A stretch of 64,000 nucleotides of DNA, taken from the NCBI RefSeq assembly GCF_019399895.1, contig NC_091866.1, positions 2,463,501 through 2,527,500 on the forward strand. The letters run 5' to 3'. Shown piece by piece: positions 60,201-64,000 of this stretch. Under the pieces are notes generated by a model. The model worked only from the letters and a program-made list of their open reading frames with translations. It was not told the origin of the DNA and did not search any database. Source of the stretch: Cardiocondyla obscurior. Taxonomy: Eukaryota; Arthropoda; Insecta; Hymenoptera; Formicidae. Position 1 is the first letter of the stretch. Each line of letters opens with the position of its first letter. A program made the translations under genes and the position numbers.

Positions 60201-62069
60201 TTTCTAGGAGATTTCGCACCAAGGTCAAACGAGAAAAGCGAAATGAAATACATCGTCGCCGGAAAGAAACACGGTTCTCTATTAATTCGTAAATTAGTAC
60301 CGAAACAGCCGCGATAACATCGTCGCCTCATCTTCAGCGACGATATTGTTAGCAGGGTGACGCAAGGATTGGCTTCGCGTTCTCGCCTTGTAAATTAGTC
60401 GCAGACTGCACTTCAGCATTTATGGGACGTGAAATAGACTGTCAAGTGGCTTGCGCTCGGATTGACAATTGTGAAAATAGCCTTCCCACTGTATCTTCGT
60501 GGGTTCTCAGAATTTAGAATGCATCTCTTGATAAACACACTATTCTCGAACACTGTTATTTTGGAATTAACAGTCCATGACTTCAAAACTAAAGTATAAT
60601 TTATGTGCCTGCAACTGTCACATGAGCGCAATATGTCATTAATTTCAAGCGACTTCAACCTGGCAATTGCGCAAAAACAAAACAAAAAAAAAAAAAAAAA
60701 AGAAAAAAAAGAAAAGTAAGGAATAGCGTCACGCGATATAACTCATTCGTAAAAATAATCGAGCTATGCAATCTCATAAAAATGATTAATGCGCGCGAAT
60801 CACAAATGATTGATGTTTAACGTCCAAAAAAAAAAAAAAAATTACGCGCACGCTGCTTACTTCGTCGACAACATAATTTCGATTGTAATATACGGAACTA
60901 GGTAGAAAAGTTTCGCTTAATTCAACCTCTCGCGAAAAAAAAAATTACGGAACAACGGGCATGCAGAAGAGCCGTGACACGTGGAGACAGCGAAAGCATG
61001 CTGAACCTCATTACGAGTTGTGACATACGACAGGGACGAGTCGCGCCTTCTCGTCCGCGCGCGCGAAAGATGATAAAAAGCGTGGAGTGGACAGGAGAAA
61101 AAATAATAAAATTTATATCGCCGGGGATGGGGACGGGAGAAGCGAAAGAGAGAGGAGGACACATGGTGCGATTCCCAGTGATATTTATACAAAAGTTGGA
61201 GTGTCGCCAAAATCCTAGACCTCCCCTCTCCCTTCCCACTTCGTCCCGCTTTCCATCTCGACGCTTCTTCCTCTTTCAATCACTCGGCGTCTCATTTCTA
61301 CTTAAGCTCTCCTTCTCCGTCTGTCTATCTATTTATCTCCGTCTCCGTTCCTTTTGCTAGAACCAAGAGTGCTCGACACCCGTAGAAAAGCGGATATTCA
61401 ACCTTGGCTTTCGCGCCGGCAACTCCAGCGGGTGCTCCTATAGCTTTATTTGTCAACCACTTCGAGCCCGGGCGAACTTATCCACCGAAATTAAAGGTCC
61501 CTGCGGGTAATGGCTTAGGTCCGGGACTATTACTACCTTGAATTAGGATCGGCTAGTAGTAAACACGATAATGAATTTTATACTTTCTCCGTCCGCTTAT
61601 GAACGATAAAACGTACGGAGGAAACAAGAATTTTACACGTGTACTTTCGTGGGTCATTTATAACACAAAATATATATAACAATTTTTTTTTTTTTTTTCT
61701 TTAAGTTTGTTACTTGATTAAAAATATAAAAATCTAAAATTGATCGTAAGCTTTACACGAAAGGCAATTTTATAAGTGTTCGACTAAGATTCAATTTACA
61801 TTCTTTCGAATGAGCGAATGTTTGTATGGAGCAATATCGTAGGACCACTCGAGTTATAAGAATCGATACGATGCACCGGATATCCAATTGACCACGAAGA
61901 TTCCAAAGCAATGACTAGCACCGCAAGGTTTTCTTCGGCGGTTATCGCGGAAGATCTTAAAGCCGAACAGTCGAACGATCGGCGTGTCCAACGTATTTCG
62001 ATTTTATCGAGGCTTTTCCTCCGCCAGCATTCGTTGCCCGGAGCCATTGCCTAAGTCTTTGATTTTCAG
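57264..62069. other. non-coding stretch
   Basis: No gene is recognised. AT-rich parts lie at 57700-57940, 58800-59240 and 59620-59790, the last almost pure A with scattered T. At 61080-61170 the plus strand is purine-rich, and from 61205 to 61360 it is pyrimidine-rich. There are several long A tracts near 60685-60715 and 60825-60840. Confidence 0.6.
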
Positions 62070-62098
62070 ACATCTGCTCCGAGCTATCATGTTCTATA
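62070..62098 (+). other. weak 29-base mini-exon candidate
   Basis: The acceptor side, CTAAGTCTTTGATTTTCAG, has a branch-point-like CTAAG and a pyrimidine tract. The donor side is GTAAGTGCG. All three frames are open; one reads TSAPSYHVLY. The splice signals are as good as those of the two related mini-exons, but there is no sequence relationship to lend support. It lies about 33 kb beyond the second of them on the same strand. Confidence 0.2.
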
Positions 62099-64000
62099 GT
62101 AAGTGCGGAATAATTTGAACTCGGTGGAAAACACGATTTCCTTATCACTCGAGCATTCGGATTTTAGGTACCAGAGATTAGAAAATAAATCAATATGCCA
62201 TAAAGTTTGTATTAAAAAAATTTAATACATTAGCACGAGATATCAAACTTTTTCCCCTCTTTTTTTTTTCTTCTTTTTTTTTATACCAATCATAATCGTG
62301 AATTTCTACTCGAAAGAAAGACTATAAAATATTACAGCATTGTTAAATCTTAAGAAATTGTCCCGTTTTATGTAACGTTTCCTCCAAACGACAAACATCG
62401 AATTCTCGAGTCGCGCTTCGAGATCAACTTGACTCCGACGCGAAAATATAAAGATATCACGGTGTCGTGAAGGAGGATCGCCCGATATCCGACGATTAAA
62501 GGAGTCATTAAAGTAAAGATACCCCACGGACGCTTGAAGTGATCGTCGTCAGGCGGTGCAGTGATAACCGTAAAAGAATACGAGGAGCATTAAGAGAAAG
62601 AAGCCGCGTCATCTTGCACGCACGATCGCCTCCTAACGACCGCAACGCTGTTGCACCGAAGGACAAAAATGCAGCCCCGCCGTTTGTGTCTCGGTCCCTC
62701 TAGGGCCTTCATGACATTTAAATGACCGTTTTATATCTCGTTACCTCTTTACACGCCCGCCTTCCCGCGCGTCATTACTCTTAAGATACATGTTTATTCT
62801 TCCCGGATTCGTCCATTAGCGTGAGCGATATTTCAAAGCGCTTCCTTCGTATTTCTTACGGGCACCGAAAGTTAAAATGAATGACGCGAGTGACGAATAT
62901 TAAAATTTCATCCCACGTAAGTATCGTATTGCCGGTCCGAAATATCGTCTTTCTAGCGTAACGTCGAAATTTTAATCATTATTACGTACTCCAAATGCCG
63001 GGCGAGACGCCCATTGTGCTAGACGCGCCCGATACCGATATAAAAGCGTCCGTCCTCGAGGCGAACACGCGCGGCTAGCTAAGAAAATGGAATTGCACAA
63101 AGCGCCAGTCAGGTAGCCTAATGAATTCAGCATGCGACACAAGAACGTCTCGAGGACTCCGTGGTTTGCCAACAAATGTTCGCCGTCTCCAAATCACGAA
63201 CGTGAAACATCGTATGACCGGTGTGTTTCGCATCTCGTTCAAATAAGCTACCTAATTACGAGTGATGCGTCTAATCAACAATAATTAGTGTCCTCTCAGA
63301 AAATACTCTTGATAATGCATCGTGAGGAACGAGAAGGCACACATTTAAAGAGATTCGCTTTTAGAAAATAAATAAGTTTTTATTCTGTTTAATAAAATTA
63401 TTATTTTTTTTTTTTTTAATTTATAATATCAAAATTACCACGTAAAACTTTAAGGTATTTGTGAGATTAATATAATCTTTTTATAGAATAAAATTAATAT
63501 AAATCAATATTAATTAATTTTGGAACACTAGACATTACAAGGCGCGCATTATTCACACTTGATTTTCTACGTTAAGGAAAACTATTTTATTTTTAACGAT
63601 AATAAAAAATAAATTAATTAATTAATGAAATAATTAAATAACAAATGATAATGTTCAGCGAATAAATTTCTTTATAACGCGTTTACTTGCCTAGCCGTGA
63701 GATTCGTAACAAACAAAGGTCGGCGTACGTGCCGTTGCGCGACTTGTTATGAATCTCGCATTCCTCAGCCGGCAGTCGAGTCGCGTAGTATGTATGCGGA
63801 TAGCGAAGCTCCGAAGTGAGTGAGAGAATAAATTAACATCACGGAATACCGGCAACAATTAAATCTCTGTATTTTCTGTTTTAAAATATAAACTTCCAAA
63901 CGTAAAAAAAAAATTGGTAGCACCGTTACAAACGTGTAACAATAGATCAGCCTTACCGGCAATAGAAAACGCTATGTAACAGCCGAAGGGTGAATTGAGA
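62099..64000. other. non-coding stretch
   Basis: No gene is recognised. AT-rich parts lie at 62200-62290 and 63360-63660, the latter with an ATTA run (63612-63625). GC-richer DNA at 62400-63250 has a TATAAAAG word at 63039, but no exon or initiator I can defend. Confidence 0.6.

Overview
The window looks like nuclear DNA of an insect, most likely a hymenopteran and possibly an ant. That call rests on style, not on a gene. CpG is not depleted, and many blocks are rich in CGCG-type words. Very AT-rich blocks alternate with GC-rich ones every few hundred bases, and poly(dA) or poly(dT) tracts of 10 to 28 bases are frequent. There are no bacterial gene arrays, ribosome binding sites or operons. 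The longest open frames are under 190 codons and most begin with GTG, TTG or CTG. I recognise no protein, tRNA, rRNA or known microRNA, so I call no CDS. The DNA reads as the non-coding territory (large introns, untranslated exons, regulatory DNA) of one or more big genes whose coding exons lie outside the window.

Layout. At about 2.75-3.4 kb on the plus strand there is a plausible untranslated exon ending in a good donor (exon edge 3182), followed 163 bases later by a 38-base GT-AG bounded mini-exon (3346-3383). A second mini-exon (29021-29062, 42 bases) has a similar body and similar splice sites, so the two look like diverged copies. If they belong to one transcript, 3384-29020 is a 25.6-kb intron. 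Weaker mini-exon candidates lie at 36886-36903 and 62070-62098 (plus) and 57230-57263 (minus). The clearest promoter-like block is 34.54-35.93 kb: strongly CpG-rich, sharply bounded by AT-rich DNA on both sides, with a minus-strand untranslated first exon (about 34699 down to 34537) that ends in a near-consensus donor. That exon carries five 11-bp repeats, each with a TAA.

The rest is low-copy non-coding DNA with local structure: a 34-bp tandem array (40921-41056), a roughly 187-bp diverged duplication (16434-16720), a 48-bp duplication (35582-35677), a 35-bp alternating purine-pyrimidine run (18932-18966), perfect palindromes and hairpins, paired CRE/UPRE-like sites (46206-46245), clusters of GATA-like and SMAD-like words, and several places where a purine-rich stretch switches to a pyrimidine-rich one on the same strand.

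How the parts may work together is inference only. The plus-strand mini-exons and the minus-strand first exon would give overlapping, opposite transcripts across 3-34 kb. Transcript data or alignment to related genomes is needed to confirm any exon named here.
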